DNA of 63,095 nucleotides from Gemmatimonadota bacterium (GTDB lineage Bacteria; Gemmatimonadota; Gemmatimonadetes; Longimicrobiales; Gaopeijiaceae): positions 1 to 63,095 of the forward strand of contig JAPOYJ010000013.1 of the NCBI GenBank assembly GCA_026706635.1, given 5' to 3'. The notes under the pieces were generated by a model. The model saw only the letters and a program-made list of their open reading frames with translations. It did no database searches and was not told where the DNA came from. Every line of letters begins with the position of its first letter. Positions within the stretch are counted from its first letter, which is position 1. Shown here one piece after another: positions 21,873-29,804 of this stretch. The position numbers and the translations under genes were made by a program.

Positions 21873-22259
21873 ATGTTCGCCCACACGCTCGCGAAAACTG
21901 CCAGGGGTCTCCGGCGTGGTCGGCTGATCGCCGCGGCGGCCTGCCTCGTCGCCTGCTCCCCAGGCGCCGATACCCCCGCCGTCGACGGCGAGTGGGCCTA
22001 CACGGTGCGGTGCAGCTACTGCCACGACGTGCCGAACGGGATCGGGGCCGCGGTCACGCCCGGGGTCTTGGCCGCGTACTCCACCGTCGGGCAACTAGAC
22101 CGCTACCTGCGGGTGGCCATGCCCCACGAGGCTCCCGGCAGCCTGGCGGACAGCGAGTACGACGCGATTCTCCGGTACCTGATCGAGAGCCGCGAGATGG
22201 TGCCCGGAGCGACCGATGAGTGGCCGCTGCCGGACTCGACGCGGCTGGAGCCGCGCTAG
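21873..22259 (+). CDS. Small c-type cytochrome (probable sulfite oxidase electron acceptor)
   Basis: 128 residues. A lipoprotein-like signal (AAAACLVAC) precedes a single haem-binding CSYCH motif near residue 50; the Met of VAMPHEAPG is a good distal ligand. Length and position match the SorB-type monohaem subunit that accepts electrons from SorA. ATG at 21873; 53 bases after the oxidase, interrupted only by the repeat end. The pairing is inferred from order. Confidence 0.75.
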   Translation: MFAHTLAKTARGLRRGRLIAAAACLVACSPGADTPAVDGEWAYTVRCSYCHDVPNGIGAAVTPGVLAAYSTVGQLDRYLRVAMPHEAPGSLADSEYDAILRYLIESREMVPGATDEWPLPDSTRLEPR

Positions 22260-22356
22260 CAGCTTGCCTCCCTGCGTTGTACCGTCTCATACGAGGTCGC
22301 GCCTCATGTCAACCAATCAGCTACCCGTCTATCGTCACCACCGAGGTGATCCGCCC

Positions 22357-23178
22357 ATGAGGCCTTTCCTAGTAGCAGCCCGTGGACAAACCTCCCACGG
22401 CATTCGAGCGGCGCTGCATCCCCGCTGGGCCGCTTCGCTCTGCGTTGCTCCTCGGACCAATAGCGCTGCGGCTATTGGCCCTTCGTCGCGCCTTGCCAGC
22501 GGGGCGCTTCGCCGCTCTCGGTGCTCGCGCGAGATTATCCACGGACTGCTAGCGCTCCTCGCGGCGTCGCTAGCCGTCGGGCCCGCAGCGGCTCCAGGGC
22601 CCTTGGCGGCGCAGGAGGTCCTCTCCGTCCACGCCGGAGGCGTCCGTTCGACCTTTGTGAAGGTCCGTGGAAATCGATCGTTCCATGCGATTTCGGGGAG
22701 CAGCGTCCGTGCCGCCATGACTGTTCCGCTGACCGGTCCCCTCGCGATCCAGCTTGCTGTGAGTCACACGGGAAAGGGTGCGGCCTCTGGTCTGGGAGAT
22801 GCCGAAGCCAGCCAGGAAATGCGCTTCAGCCTCCTGGAGTTCCACACGCTGCTCAAGGCAGGCACAGATCCGAGGCGGTCGGTATCGGCGCACCTGCTCT
22901 GGGGAGCCTCGGTGGCGGGTGTGGTGAAGTGCACAACCGGCGACCTCGGTGACCCTGACGAGACGGAGTGCTCTGACGATGGCCTGGTGATTTCCCCAAC
23001 CGACATCGGCGCATCCTTCGGGGTTGGAGTCGAGGCGGCGGTCACCGATCGACGGTACAGGATCTCCCTTGACGCGCTGAGAACGATCAGTCTCTTCGAC
23101 CTGCGTGCGGACTCGTGGGGCGAAGTCAGGAACACCTCCTTGACGTACACCCTTGGCTTCGGAGTGCCGGTCGGCTAG
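22357..23178 (+). CDS. Outer-membrane beta-barrel-like protein with an in-frame insertion in its signal peptide
   Basis: 273 residues as it now reads. From SVHAGG onward it is a small beta-barrel-type protein (alternating hydrophobic strands, final strand SLTYTLGFGVPVG). The N-terminus is odd: MRPFL is followed by 60 residues encoded by a palindromic element (22372-22551), then by LALLAASLAVGPAAA...PLAAQE. Removing the 180 bases restores a textbook signal, MRPFLALLAASLAVGPAAA. The product may be mislocalised, or use the rebuilt n-region (RRSRCSR) just before the hydrophobic core. Function unknown. Confidence 0.6.
   Translation: MRPFLVAARGQTSHGIRAALHPRWAASLCVAPRTNSAAAIGPSSRLASGALRRSRCSREIIHGLLALLAASLAVGPAAAPGPLAAQEVLSVHAGGVRSTFVKVRGNRSFHAISGSSVRAAMTVPLTGPLAIQLAVSHTGKGAASGLGDAEASQEMRFSLLEFHTLLKAGTDPRRSVSAHLLWGASVAGVVKCTTGDLGDPDETECSDDGLVISPTDIGASFGVGVEAAVTDRRYRISLDALRTISLFDLRADSWGEVRNTSLTYTLGFGVPVG
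22372..22551. repeat. 180-bp palindromic (MITE-like) element
   Basis: Terminal inverted repeats TAGCAGCCCGTGGACAA (left, from 22373) and TTATCCACGGACTGCTA (right, ending 22551), about 15 of 17 matched. Inside are further inverted segments, including a perfect stem CCAATAGC/GCTATTGG. CTAG occurs at both boundaries (22369-22372 and 22549-22552), as expected for a target duplication. No transposase is encoded, so it would be mobilised in trans. Its length is a multiple of three and it contains no stop in the host frame. Confidence 0.75.
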
Positions 23179-23184
23179 CCACAT

Positions 23185-23223
23185 TGTAAAGTGTGCTTTA
23201 CAATGTGGAAACCATGGTTTACA
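23185..23223. promoter_or_regulatory. Paired 18-bp palindromes, 21-bp phased (locus 4)
   Basis: Sites TGTAAAGTGTGCTTTACA (23185-23202) and TGGAAACCATGGTTTACA (23206-23223), with starts 21 bp apart. This pair lies between two convergent genes, 6 bases after a stop codon, so it is not in an obvious promoter; that argues for a repeat or an untypical regulatory role. Confidence 0.6.
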
Positions 23224-23533
23224 ATTTCCTCACAGTCGAGCCGTTGGCTACCAAGGGGGACCGGGGACCGCTGGGACGCCCGGTTCGCGCGGCACGCGCG
23301 GCCGCGGTCTCAAGCCCCGAACTCCTCGCCCGCGCCTGCTCCAGAACCCGGGCCTCGGCGGTCACCGGCGTCCGGTGTTCGTGGCCTGTCTTCTCGTGCT
23401 CCGCCCTCCACCAGATGTCCTGGGGGTCAGAGGGGGCCCGGCCCCCCGCCAGCCTCCGCAGGGAACGTCCCGGAGTGTGCCACATTCAATGTCAGAAAGT
23501 GTGCCATTTTCAATGCCGATTGACAATTCGGGC
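23224..23533. other. Intergenic region between convergent genes, with an IS21-like end
   Basis: About 310 bases without a credible gene. Its right end carries two direct repeats, GTGTGCCACATTCAATG (23475-23491) and GTGTGCCATTTTCAATG (23499-23515), 24 bp apart. Repeated GTGTGCCA-type blocks resemble the multiple terminal transposase-binding repeats of IS21-family elements. No istA or istB remnant is recognisable, so this would be an orphan end. Confidence 0.4.
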
Positions 23534-24016
23534 TCATTGGCCGCCGGGGCTCGCAAACAAGGGATCGACGCGTGCGTAGCTCGCCTCCATGCCGTCCTCG
23601 ATCCCGGTCTCGATCATCGTATCTCGGGTCGCCTCATCGGGGAAGACCATGCGCATCGTCAACAGAGCGCCTTCACCGTCGGCTTCGAAGCGGGTCTCAA
23701 CGCGGTATTCGGCCGTCGTGTCGTCCAGCTCCATCCGCTCGCTGTGGACGATGCGCGTGCCAGACTCGATCTCGAGCACCTCACCCGTGATCCCGAACCG
23801 GTATCCATCATCGTTCTGCCATTCGTAGTGGATACGCCCCCCGGGGTTACCCTCGTTCACGCACACCGTCATTGACCATCCGGGCGGTCCGAGCACCCAC
23901 TGCCGGATAAGCTCCGGGTCGGTGTGTGCGCGATAAAGCGCCTCAGGCGAGGACTTGAAACGGCGCGTTGCGACGATATCCGTCTCCCCTTCCCTGGTGA
24001 GAGTGAGGTTGCTCAT
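23534..24016 (-). CDS. SRPBCC/AHSA1-type domain protein
   Basis: 160 residues forming one START-like (SRPBCC) domain: IVATRRFKSSPEALYRAHTDPELIRQWV at the start, a central GGRIHYEWQNDDG, GEVLEIESGTRIVHSERM, then LLTMRMVFPDEATRDTMIETGIEDGMEASYARVD (landmarks; each block typical of the family). Members bind hydrophobic ligands or act in stress responses; the ligand is unknown. ATG at 24016 overlaps the stop of the upstream gene (ATGA), so the two form an operon, though their functions have no evident link. Confidence 0.85.
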   Translation of the reverse strand: MSNLTLTREGETDIVATRRFKSSPEALYRAHTDPELIRQWVLGPPGWSMTVCVNEGNPGGRIHYEWQNDDGYRFGITGEVLEIESGTRIVHSERMELDDTTAEYRVETRFEADGEGALLTMRMVFPDEATRDTMIETGIEDGMEASYARVDPLFASPGGQ

Positions 24017-25080
24017 TCGGCCCCTTTCGTGTCCGCAGATCCCTTGGCGAGGAGGCGAGACGGTGTCGCCCGCGTCGCGGCATCGGCTCCGTGACTGGCG
24101 ACAAAGTCCGAGGCCCCCTGGGGAAGTAGCAGATCATCGGCAATCGCCGCGATCTCCTCGGCCTCCCGCCACGCCTGCTCCAGCCGCCACAACTCGCCCT
24201 CGAGCGCCCGGCGCTCATCCTCCTCGTGCAGCGCCATCTCCAGGGCCAGTCGCAACGGCTTCGGCAGCTTGACAACATACCCGGGAACCCCCCGGTACCT
24301 GTGGTCCCCGCCATGTCCTGCAACCTGCTCCAGGAATCCCTGCGCATGCCGGTGGTGGCCGATCTCCGATACGGCGGACTGGACTGTGCGGTCGGTGCCG
24401 CCGAACACGTTGAGTCCCGGAAGAACCGCTCGAAGCACACGGAGCGCATCGTCGCCCTCGAACCACTCCTTGCTGCCCATAGGTCCCTTTACCTGCACGC
24501 GAAAGGGCACCCCCTTGCCGGACGAACGGATACGGGTGGCGTACGCCCCCCGGCGGTTCATCCACCGGAGCCGCCCGTCCTCCGGACGAAAGTAGACCGT
24601 GGGGCGGAAGCTGTTCCACAGGTTCGCAATGTTCACTCCCTGAAAAGCAAGGCCCGCGCCCGCGGCTCCTCCCGCGGCCCCGGCGAGCGCGACGCCGCCG
24701 GCCAGCCCCACACCGGCCGCGCCCCAGTTGAGGATGGTGCGCCGCCGACGCCTTCCGAACTGGTCCCCGTACCGCCACGCCGCGAACTCCGGCCTGAGCG
24801 GATTCCCGATCCGCACCAGTTCCAGCCCCTCCGGGTGGCGTGCCAGCCCGATGTTCTCGGACGAAGTGCGGATGCGGGTGCCGCGAAACAGCGTCTCGCA
24901 ATTCTCGACGGCCTCCCAGCGCTCCTCGAGCGGCGTCAGGTTCCAGCGCTCGCACTTCCTGCACACGACCCACAGGCGTCCCTTGGCGGCATCGAAGGCG
25001 AGCCGGCGTCCGACCGGAAAGGTCTCTACAACCTCGTTGGAGCCGAGGGGCTTCTTGCAGTACATGCAAGTGGTGTACAT
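24013..25080 (-). CDS. Zinc-ribbon protein with Gly/Ala-rich hydrophobic segment, unknown function
   Basis: 355 residues. The N-terminus has two Cys pairs (CMYC at residues 5-8 and CRKC near 40), which should form a zinc ribbon. A Gly/Ala-rich hydrophobic stretch (residues ~118-150) could be a membrane helix or hairpin. Then come basic segments (LRWMNRRGAY, FRVQVKGPMGSKEW) and a charged C-terminal helical region (~285-340). I do not recognise a named family. Cotranscribed with the SRPBCC gene downstream. Confidence 0.65.
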   Translation of the reverse strand: MYTTCMYCKKPLGSNEVVETFPVGRRLAFDAAKGRLWVVCRKCERWNLTPLEERWEAVENCETLFRGTRIRTSSENIGLARHPEGLELVRIGNPLRPEFAAWRYGDQFGRRRRRTILNWGAAGVGLAGGVALAGAAGGAAGAGLAFQGVNIANLWNSFRPTVYFRPEDGRLRWMNRRGAYATRIRSSGKGVPFRVQVKGPMGSKEWFEGDDALRVLRAVLPGLNVFGGTDRTVQSAVSEIGHHRHAQGFLEQVAGHGGDHRYRGVPGYVVKLPKPLRLALEMALHEEDERRALEGELWRLEQAWREAEEIAAIADDLLLPQGASDFVASHGADAATRATPSRLLAKGSADTKGAE

Positions 25081-25237
25081 CGTGGTTGCGAACGATTGGG
25101 TTCAGAGGAAATCGGCGGGAATAATAGGCCCGGTCCGCCGTCATGAACGATACTCCTGCCGGGGATCGTTGTCACCAGATGGAAGCTGCCAGCAGTGCTA
25201 TTCGCGAAGCACGGGTCTCGGGGGAGTATTACGAGCG

Positions 25238-25474
25238 GTGACAGGATATCTGTTGGGGGCACTCGCGGTGCTCGTGGCTGTGGCCGGGTGGAGGGTCCGG
25301 CACCGGCTGCGTCGCCAGACCCGAAGCGGGGTGACGGATGAGATCGTCCATCAAATCGAGACGGTCGGCTGGGTAGACTCGGAAGACGTCGAGCCGATCG
25401 ACCTGGAGCAAGTACGTGCCGAGGAGGCCGAGTTCTGGGCCCAGAGCTGGGACGAAGCTGAAGAGCACCGGTAG
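25238..25474 (+). CDS. Small single-pass membrane protein
   Basis: 78 residues from a GTG at 25238. One N-terminal hydrophobic helix (YLLGALAVLVAVAGW) followed by a basic patch (RVRHRLRRQTR) and an acidic tail (DSEDVEPIDLEQVRAEEAEFW). No family recognised. Codon use and the amphipathic, acidic tail look protein-like, but the ribosome binding site is weak, so this is tentative. It stands alone between divergent and convergent neighbours. Confidence 0.45.
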   Translation: MTGYLLGALAVLVAVAGWRVRHRLRRQTRSGVTDEIVHQIETVGWVDSEDVEPIDLEQVRAEEAEFWAQSWDEAEEHR

Positions 25475-25507
25475 GGACAGGAAGTAGCAGGTCCGGCCCA
25501 CGGACCC

Positions 25508-27118
25508 CTACCCGAACTCGATCCCCTGCGCGAGCGGCAGCTCGGTGCTCCAGTTGACCGTATTCGTCTGGCGACGCATGTACGCCTTCCAGGAGTCCGA
25601 GCCCGACTCCCTTCCCCCTCCGGTATCCTTCTCTCCCCCGAACGCCCCCCCGATCTCGGCCCCCGATGTCCCGATGTTGACGTTGGCGATCCCGCAGTCG
25701 CTGCCCCGGTGCGACAGGAAGTACTCGGCCTCGCGCACATGGTCGGTGAAGATCGCCGACGACAGGCCCTGCGGCACGCCGTTGTGCAGCGCGACCGCCT
25801 CCTCCAGCTCGCCGACCGAGGCCCGCCGGGAGGAGTCGGCACCTCCGTACCCGACGATGTAGAGGATCGGCGCGAAGGTCTCCTCCTGCACGATCGCGAA
25901 GTGGTTCTCGGCCGCGGCTATGCAGGGGGTGACGTAGAGTCCGCCCGGGTACGAGTCGCCGTCCAGGCGCTCACCCCCGTACAGGATCTCGCCCCCCTCC
26001 TCCACCACCCGGCGGCGCGCCTCCAGCAGGTCGTCCACGGCCCGGCGGTTCACGACGGGCCCCATCAGGGTGCCGGCGTCGAGAGGGTCGCCGATGCGCA
26101 CGTCCCGGTAGGCGCGCACCAGCCGCTCGACAAGCTCGCCCTGCACGGAGCGGTGAACGATGACGCGCCTCGTGCTGGTGCACCGCTGCCCCGCCGTGCC
26201 GACCGCACCGAAGAGAATCGAGGGGACCGCCAGATCCAGGTTGGCGTGCGCCGTGACGACGATCGCGTTGTTGCCCCCCAGCTCGAGGATCGTCCGGCCC
26301 AGCCGCCCGCCCACCACCTGGGCCGCCCTCCTCCCGACCGCGCACGAACCCGTCGCCGAGACCAGCGGCAGCCGCCGGTCGGCCAGGATACGCTCGCCGA
26401 CCGTCGCGCCGCTCCCCACCGCCAAGGAGAAGACCGCCGGATCGACGCCATTGGCCAGGCAGACCCGCTCGGCGATCCTGGTCACCGCTACGGCCGTGAG
26501 CGGGGTGGCCTCCGACGGCTTCCAGAGCGTGGCGTTTCCGCAGACGGCTGCGATGGCCGCATTCCACGACCACACCGCCACGGGGAAGTTGAAGGCGCTG
26601 ATCACACCCACCACTCCGAGCGGGTGCCACTGCTCGCGCATGTGGTGGTCGGGACGCTCGCTCGCCATGGTGAGCCCGTAGAGCTGGCGGGACAGGCCGA
26701 CGGCGTAGTCGCAGACATCGATCATCTCCTGGACTTCGCCCTCGCCCTCGCTCCGGATCTTCCCGGTCTCGAGGGTGACGAGCGCACCGAGCGCCGCCTT
26801 CCGCTCGCGAAGCGCGTTGCCCAGCTGGCGCACCACCTCTCCCCGCCTGGGCGCAGGCAGGCGGCGCCACTCGAGGAACGCCCCCTGCGCCCGGGCCGCG
26901 ATCGTGTCGTACTCGGCCGCGGTGACGTGAGCGACCGTCGCCAGGCGCGACCCGTCGATCGGCGTGCGGGCCTCCCGCTCGGGACCGGAGCCGACCCACT
27001 CGCCCGCGAATCCCCCCGGGTTCCGCTCGCCCAGCCCGAGCGATCCGAGGATCTCCGCCGAAGTCGCGGAGCCCGCAGCCGGCGCGGTCGCCGTCCTTCC
27101 GGAAGTTGGTTGCGTCAT
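25508..27118 (-). CDS. Aldehyde dehydrogenase, ALDH7 (alpha-aminoadipic semialdehyde dehydrogenase) type
   Basis: 536 residues, cytoplasmic and NAD(P)-dependent. The ALDH7/antiquitin signature GVVGVISAFNFPVAVWSWN sits near residue 175, cofactor and proton-relay residues in WKPSEATPLT, the catalytic Glu in ELGGNNAIVV and the nucleophilic Cys in AGQRCTSTRR. The C-terminus has the subfamily's INVNIGTSGAEIGGAFGGE-like block (IANVNIGTSGAEIGGAFGGE). Members oxidise 2-aminoadipate 6-semialdehyde/piperideine-6-carboxylate in lysine degradation. No other lysine-catabolic gene is nearby, so the substrate is inferred from family. An N-terminal 25-residue Ala/Thr-rich extension looks dispensable. Confidence 0.88.
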   Translation of the reverse strand: MTQPTSGRTATAPAAGSATSAEILGSLGLGERNPGGFAGEWVGSGPEREARTPIDGSRLATVAHVTAAEYDTIAARAQGAFLEWRRLPAPRRGEVVRQLGNALRERKAALGALVTLETGKIRSEGEGEVQEMIDVCDYAVGLSRQLYGLTMASERPDHHMREQWHPLGVVGVISAFNFPVAVWSWNAAIAAVCGNATLWKPSEATPLTAVAVTRIAERVCLANGVDPAVFSLAVGSGATVGERILADRRLPLVSATGSCAVGRRAAQVVGGRLGRTILELGGNNAIVVTAHANLDLAVPSILFGAVGTAGQRCTSTRRVIVHRSVQGELVERLVRAYRDVRIGDPLDAGTLMGPVVNRRAVDDLLEARRRVVEEGGEILYGGERLDGDSYPGGLYVTPCIAAAENHFAIVQEETFAPILYIVGYGGADSSRRASVGELEEAVALHNGVPQGLSSAIFTDHVREAEYFLSHRGSDCGIANVNIGTSGAEIGGAFGGEKDTGGGRESGSDSWKAYMRRQTNTVNWSTELPLAQGIEFG

Positions 27119-27164
27119 GCTATTCGGTCCTCAACTCAATGGCGTCAATGGCGTGGTCCTCGAC

Positions 27165-27950
27165 TCAATGGCTTCCGGCTGACCCGAGACCGAGAACACC
27201 TTGCAGATACCACGCCGCGAGCGAATCTCCCCACAGGTAGGCGATCGCCGCGCCGAGGGCGAGGAAGACACCGAAGGGCACCGGTCTGCCGGTCTTCAGC
27301 GACACGGGGCCAAAGATAGCCGAACCGAGGAGCGCGCCGATGAAGAGCACCAGCGGGACCATCGCCGGGCCGAGGAAGGCGCCGACCATCGCCATCATCT
27401 TGATGTCGCCGCCGCCCAGCGCCTCCCTCCCCAGGGCGGCCCTGGCACCCAGAGCGACGATCCAGAGGAGGCCGAAGCCGAGCGCAGCGCCCGCCACCGC
27501 TTCGCCTAACCCGATGCCCCCTGGCAGCGGCGCCAGCAACACCCCCAGCGCGGCTCCCCCCAAGGTGAACTGGTCCGGAATGATGTAGGTGCGCGCATCG
27601 GAGACGGCGGCGCCGAGGAGAATCGTCAGGAAGATCACGGCATTTGCCGTATCCACGGTCGCGCCAAGGTGGAGGAGGGAGAGCGCCCAGATCAGCGCCG
27701 AGGCCACCTCCACCAGGGGGTACCGGAGACTCCGCCTCTCCCGGCAGCGGGGACACCGGCCCCCAGCCGCCAGGTGGCCGACCACCGGGACCACTCCACG
27801 CCAGTCGATCCGGGCCGAGCAGTGCGCGCACCTCGGCCACCCCGACGGCACCGGGCCGACAGCCGGCCACCGCTCCACGCAGAGGTTCAAGAGCGATCCG
27901 GCACAGGCACCGAGCAGAGCCGCGACCGCCACCGGCCAAGCCTCGCCCAC
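27165..27950 (-). CDS. pilD: Type IV prepilin peptidase/N-methyltransferase
   Basis: 261 residues, polytopic inner-membrane aspartyl protease. The N-terminal methyltransferase domain has two Cys pairs (CAHC, CPRC) for zinc. The catalytic Asp residues are in the family positions: SDARTYIIPDQ and GGGDIKMM. It cleaves and methylates type IV pilin and type II secretion pseudopilin precursors. No pilus genes are adjacent, which is common for this gene. ATG at 27950. Confidence 0.93.
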   Translation of the reverse strand: MGEAWPVAVAALLGACAGSLLNLCVERWPAVGPVPSGWPRCAHCSARIDWRGVVPVVGHLAAGGRCPRCRERRSLRYPLVEVASALIWALSLLHLGATVDTANAVIFLTILLGAAVSDARTYIIPDQFTLGGAALGVLLAPLPGGIGLGEAVAGAALGFGLLWIVALGARAALGREALGGGDIKMMAMVGAFLGPAMVPLVLFIGALLGSAIFGPVSLKTGRPVPFGVFLALGAAIAYLWGDSLAAWYLQGVLGLGSAGSH

Positions 27951-28023
27951 GACTACCGATCCGGAGCCTCGCGGCGCCGCTGCGGCCCCCTCGGCCCCAT
28001 CCCGGAGAACGCCTCGCCCACGA

Positions 28024-28857
28024 CTACCGGTCCGGACCCTCGCGGCGCGGCTCCCGCCGGGTTGGATCGCTCAGCTGCATCAGTCGGTACATGAGTATCG
28101 AGCCCGCGACCGCCACATTGAGCGAGTCGGCACCACGCGCCAGGGGAACCGCAACCAGGGGCGCGGCCCCGCATGGGCGAGGTGCGATGCCCCGGCCCTC
28201 GTTGCCCACGACCAGCACCCAGTCGGGCTCCCTGGCCTCGGCCACCTCCTCGGGCGGAGCGCCGGTCGCGTCCGCGTAGAGGAGATTCACGCCTCCGCGA
28301 GGAGCAGCCGAGGCACCGCCCCCCACCTCGTCCCCCACCCAGGGCGGCGGAGCCAGGAGCGGTAGGTGAAATACAGAGCCAGCGCTGGCGCGCACCGCCT
28401 TCGGATTCCAGGGATCGACCGTACCGGGGCCGATCGCGACTCCGTCGAGGCCCAGCGCCCACGCCGAGCGCACGAGCGCGCCCAGATTCCCAGGCACCTG
28501 CACGCCGACGGCAAGGAGGTGGCGCCCCCGGGCCAGCGAGGCTGGCGAGAGGGACGGCGGAACCACGCACGCCAGCGCCGCCCTCGGCGCCTCGGTCGAG
28601 CAGAGACGGGCGACCGCGGAGTCCGTAGCAAGGACCGTCTCCACCTGCCGCTCCCGCGCGGCGTACGCAATCTCCCGGCCGCGAGCGCCGCTCCCGTACT
28701 CCTCCCCGAGGAGCAGCCAACGCACCTCCACCTCCGACCGAAGCGCTTCGAGGATCACCTCCGGCCCCTCGGCGAGCGCCAGACCCGTCCGCTCGCGCCC
28801 CCGCCGCGAGGCGAGGCGACGCGCCAGGCGCTCCTTAGATTGGCTGATCCCCGTCAC
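28024..28857 (-). CDS. SpoU/TrmH-family RNA 2'-O-methyltransferase
   Basis: 277 residues from a GTG at 28857 (VTGISQSKERLARRL); the frame can be extended to a GTG at 28902, but the extra 15 residues are unlike the family. Motifs: substrate-binding N-terminus (GLALAEGPEVILEAL), then the knotted SAM-binding domain with motif 1 VPGNLGALVRSA, motif 2 VLVVGNEGRGI and motif 3 SLNVAVAGSILMYR. It modifies rRNA or tRNA ribose; the exact nucleotide cannot be read from sequence. Divergent from thiD, with a palindrome pair between them. Confidence 0.85.
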   Translation of the reverse strand: MTGISQSKERLARRLASRRGRERTGLALAEGPEVILEALRSEVEVRWLLLGEEYGSGARGREIAYAARERQVETVLATDSAVARLCSTEAPRAALACVVPPSLSPASLARGRHLLAVGVQVPGNLGALVRSAWALGLDGVAIGPGTVDPWNPKAVRASAGSVFHLPLLAPPPWVGDEVGGGASAAPRGGVNLLYADATGAPPEEVAEAREPDWVLVVGNEGRGIAPRPCGAAPLVAVPLARGADSLNVAVAGSILMYRLMQLSDPTRREPRREGPDR

Positions 28858-28908
28858 TTCGCTACCGGCCCAAGGAGCGACACAGAGCGAAGCGAGGGAC
28901 ACTGGGAT

Positions 28909-28947
28909 TGTAAACCATGGATTACATATTGTAAAGCGTAGATTACA
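28909..28947. promoter_or_regulatory. Paired 18-bp palindromes, 21-bp phased (locus 5, before thiD)
   Basis: Sites TGTAAACCATGGATTACA (28909-28926, same sequence as locus 1) and TGTAAAGCGTAGATTACA (28930-28947), with starts 21 bp apart. The thiD ATG is at 28950, so a protein bound here would cover its ribosome-binding region. Shared flanks (cgaagcggtcca) are seen on the right side of both this pair and locus 1. Confidence 0.7.
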
Positions 28948-28949
28948 TT

Positions 28950-29804
28950 ATGGACAAGCGAACGAAGCGGTCCACCGTCGCGCTGACAATCGCCGGGAGC
29001 GACAGCGGCGGGGGCGCAGGCTTGCAGGCCGACGTGCGGACCTTCCACCAGTGGGGCGTCCACGGCGTCGTGGCGGTCACGGCGGTGACGGCGCAGAACA
29101 CGGTCGGCGTGCAGCGCGTCCATGCGATGGAGCCGCAGATGGTCGCGGCCCAGATCGAGAGCGTGGCCGTCGATCTGGCACCCCGCGCCGTCAAGTCGGG
29201 GATGCTGGGCACGGCCGAGGTCGTCGCCGCGGTCGCCGCGTCGATCAGGCGCTCCCGGCTCGGCCCGTACGTGCTGGACCCGGTGACGGTCTCGACGAGC
29301 GGCGACGAGCTGCTGGCGCCCGATGCGGTCGCGGTGCTCAGGGGCAGCCTGCTGCCGCTCGCCGCCGTCGTCACGCCCAACCTCCCGGAGGCGGCTCTGC
29401 TGACAGGACGCGAGGTGGCAGGCCCCGGCCAGATGGCCGAGGCGGCGCGGGCGCTCGTCGAGATGGGGGCGGGAGCGGCGCTCGTCACCGGAGGGCACCT
29501 CCCAGGCGAGGAGGTGCTGGATCTCTACTGGGACGGCGAGGCCGAGCTCGCCTACCGCGGCCCGAGGCTGGGCGCAGGCGATGTGCACGGCGGGGGGTGC
29601 ACGCTGAGCGCCGCCATAGCGGCCGCCCTGGCCCGGGGGGCGGAGGTGCGGCAGGCGGTCGCCGCCGCCGTGCGCTGGGTCCGAAGCGCGATAGCGACCG
29701 CGCCCGAGCTGGGGGGTGGCGCAACGCCGGTCAACCACTTCGCTCCGCCCCCGTCGCTGGCGCGCCCGCCGGGAGCGCCCCCACCAGCCGGGTCAGGACC
29801 GTAG
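28950..29804 (+). CDS. thiD: Hydroxymethylpyrimidine / phosphomethylpyrimidine kinase
   Basis: 284 residues, ribokinase-type kinase of thiamine biosynthesis that phosphorylates HMP and HMP-P. IAGSDSGGGAGLQADVRTF at the N-terminus, VTAVTAQNTVGV and PVTVSTSGDELL are typical. The C-terminal anion-hole motif, normally HGTGCTLSAAI, reads HGGGCTLSAAI here, a Thr-to-Gly change. The last ~22 residues are Pro/Ala-rich and extend 74 bases over the 3' end of the convergent punA. No other thiamine gene is seen. No Shine-Dalgarno is visible: the palindrome pair occupies its place. Confidence 0.92.
   Translation: MDKRTKRSTVALTIAGSDSGGGAGLQADVRTFHQWGVHGVVAVTAVTAQNTVGVQRVHAMEPQMVAAQIESVAVDLAPRAVKSGMLGTAEVVAAVAASIRRSRLGPYVLDPVTVSTSGDELLAPDAVAVLRGSLLPLAAVVTPNLPEAALLTGREVAGPGQMAEAARALVEMGAGAALVTGGHLPGEEVLDLYWDGEAELAYRGPRLGAGDVHGGGCTLSAAIAAALARGAEVRQAVAAAVRWVRSAIATAPELGGGATPVNHFAPPPSLARPPGAPPPAGSGP

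Noticed and set aside
27145-27939. An alternative minus-strand frame at the prepilin peptidase locus
   Set aside because: Only the frame 27165-27950 has the paired Cys motifs and the catalytic Asp motifs.
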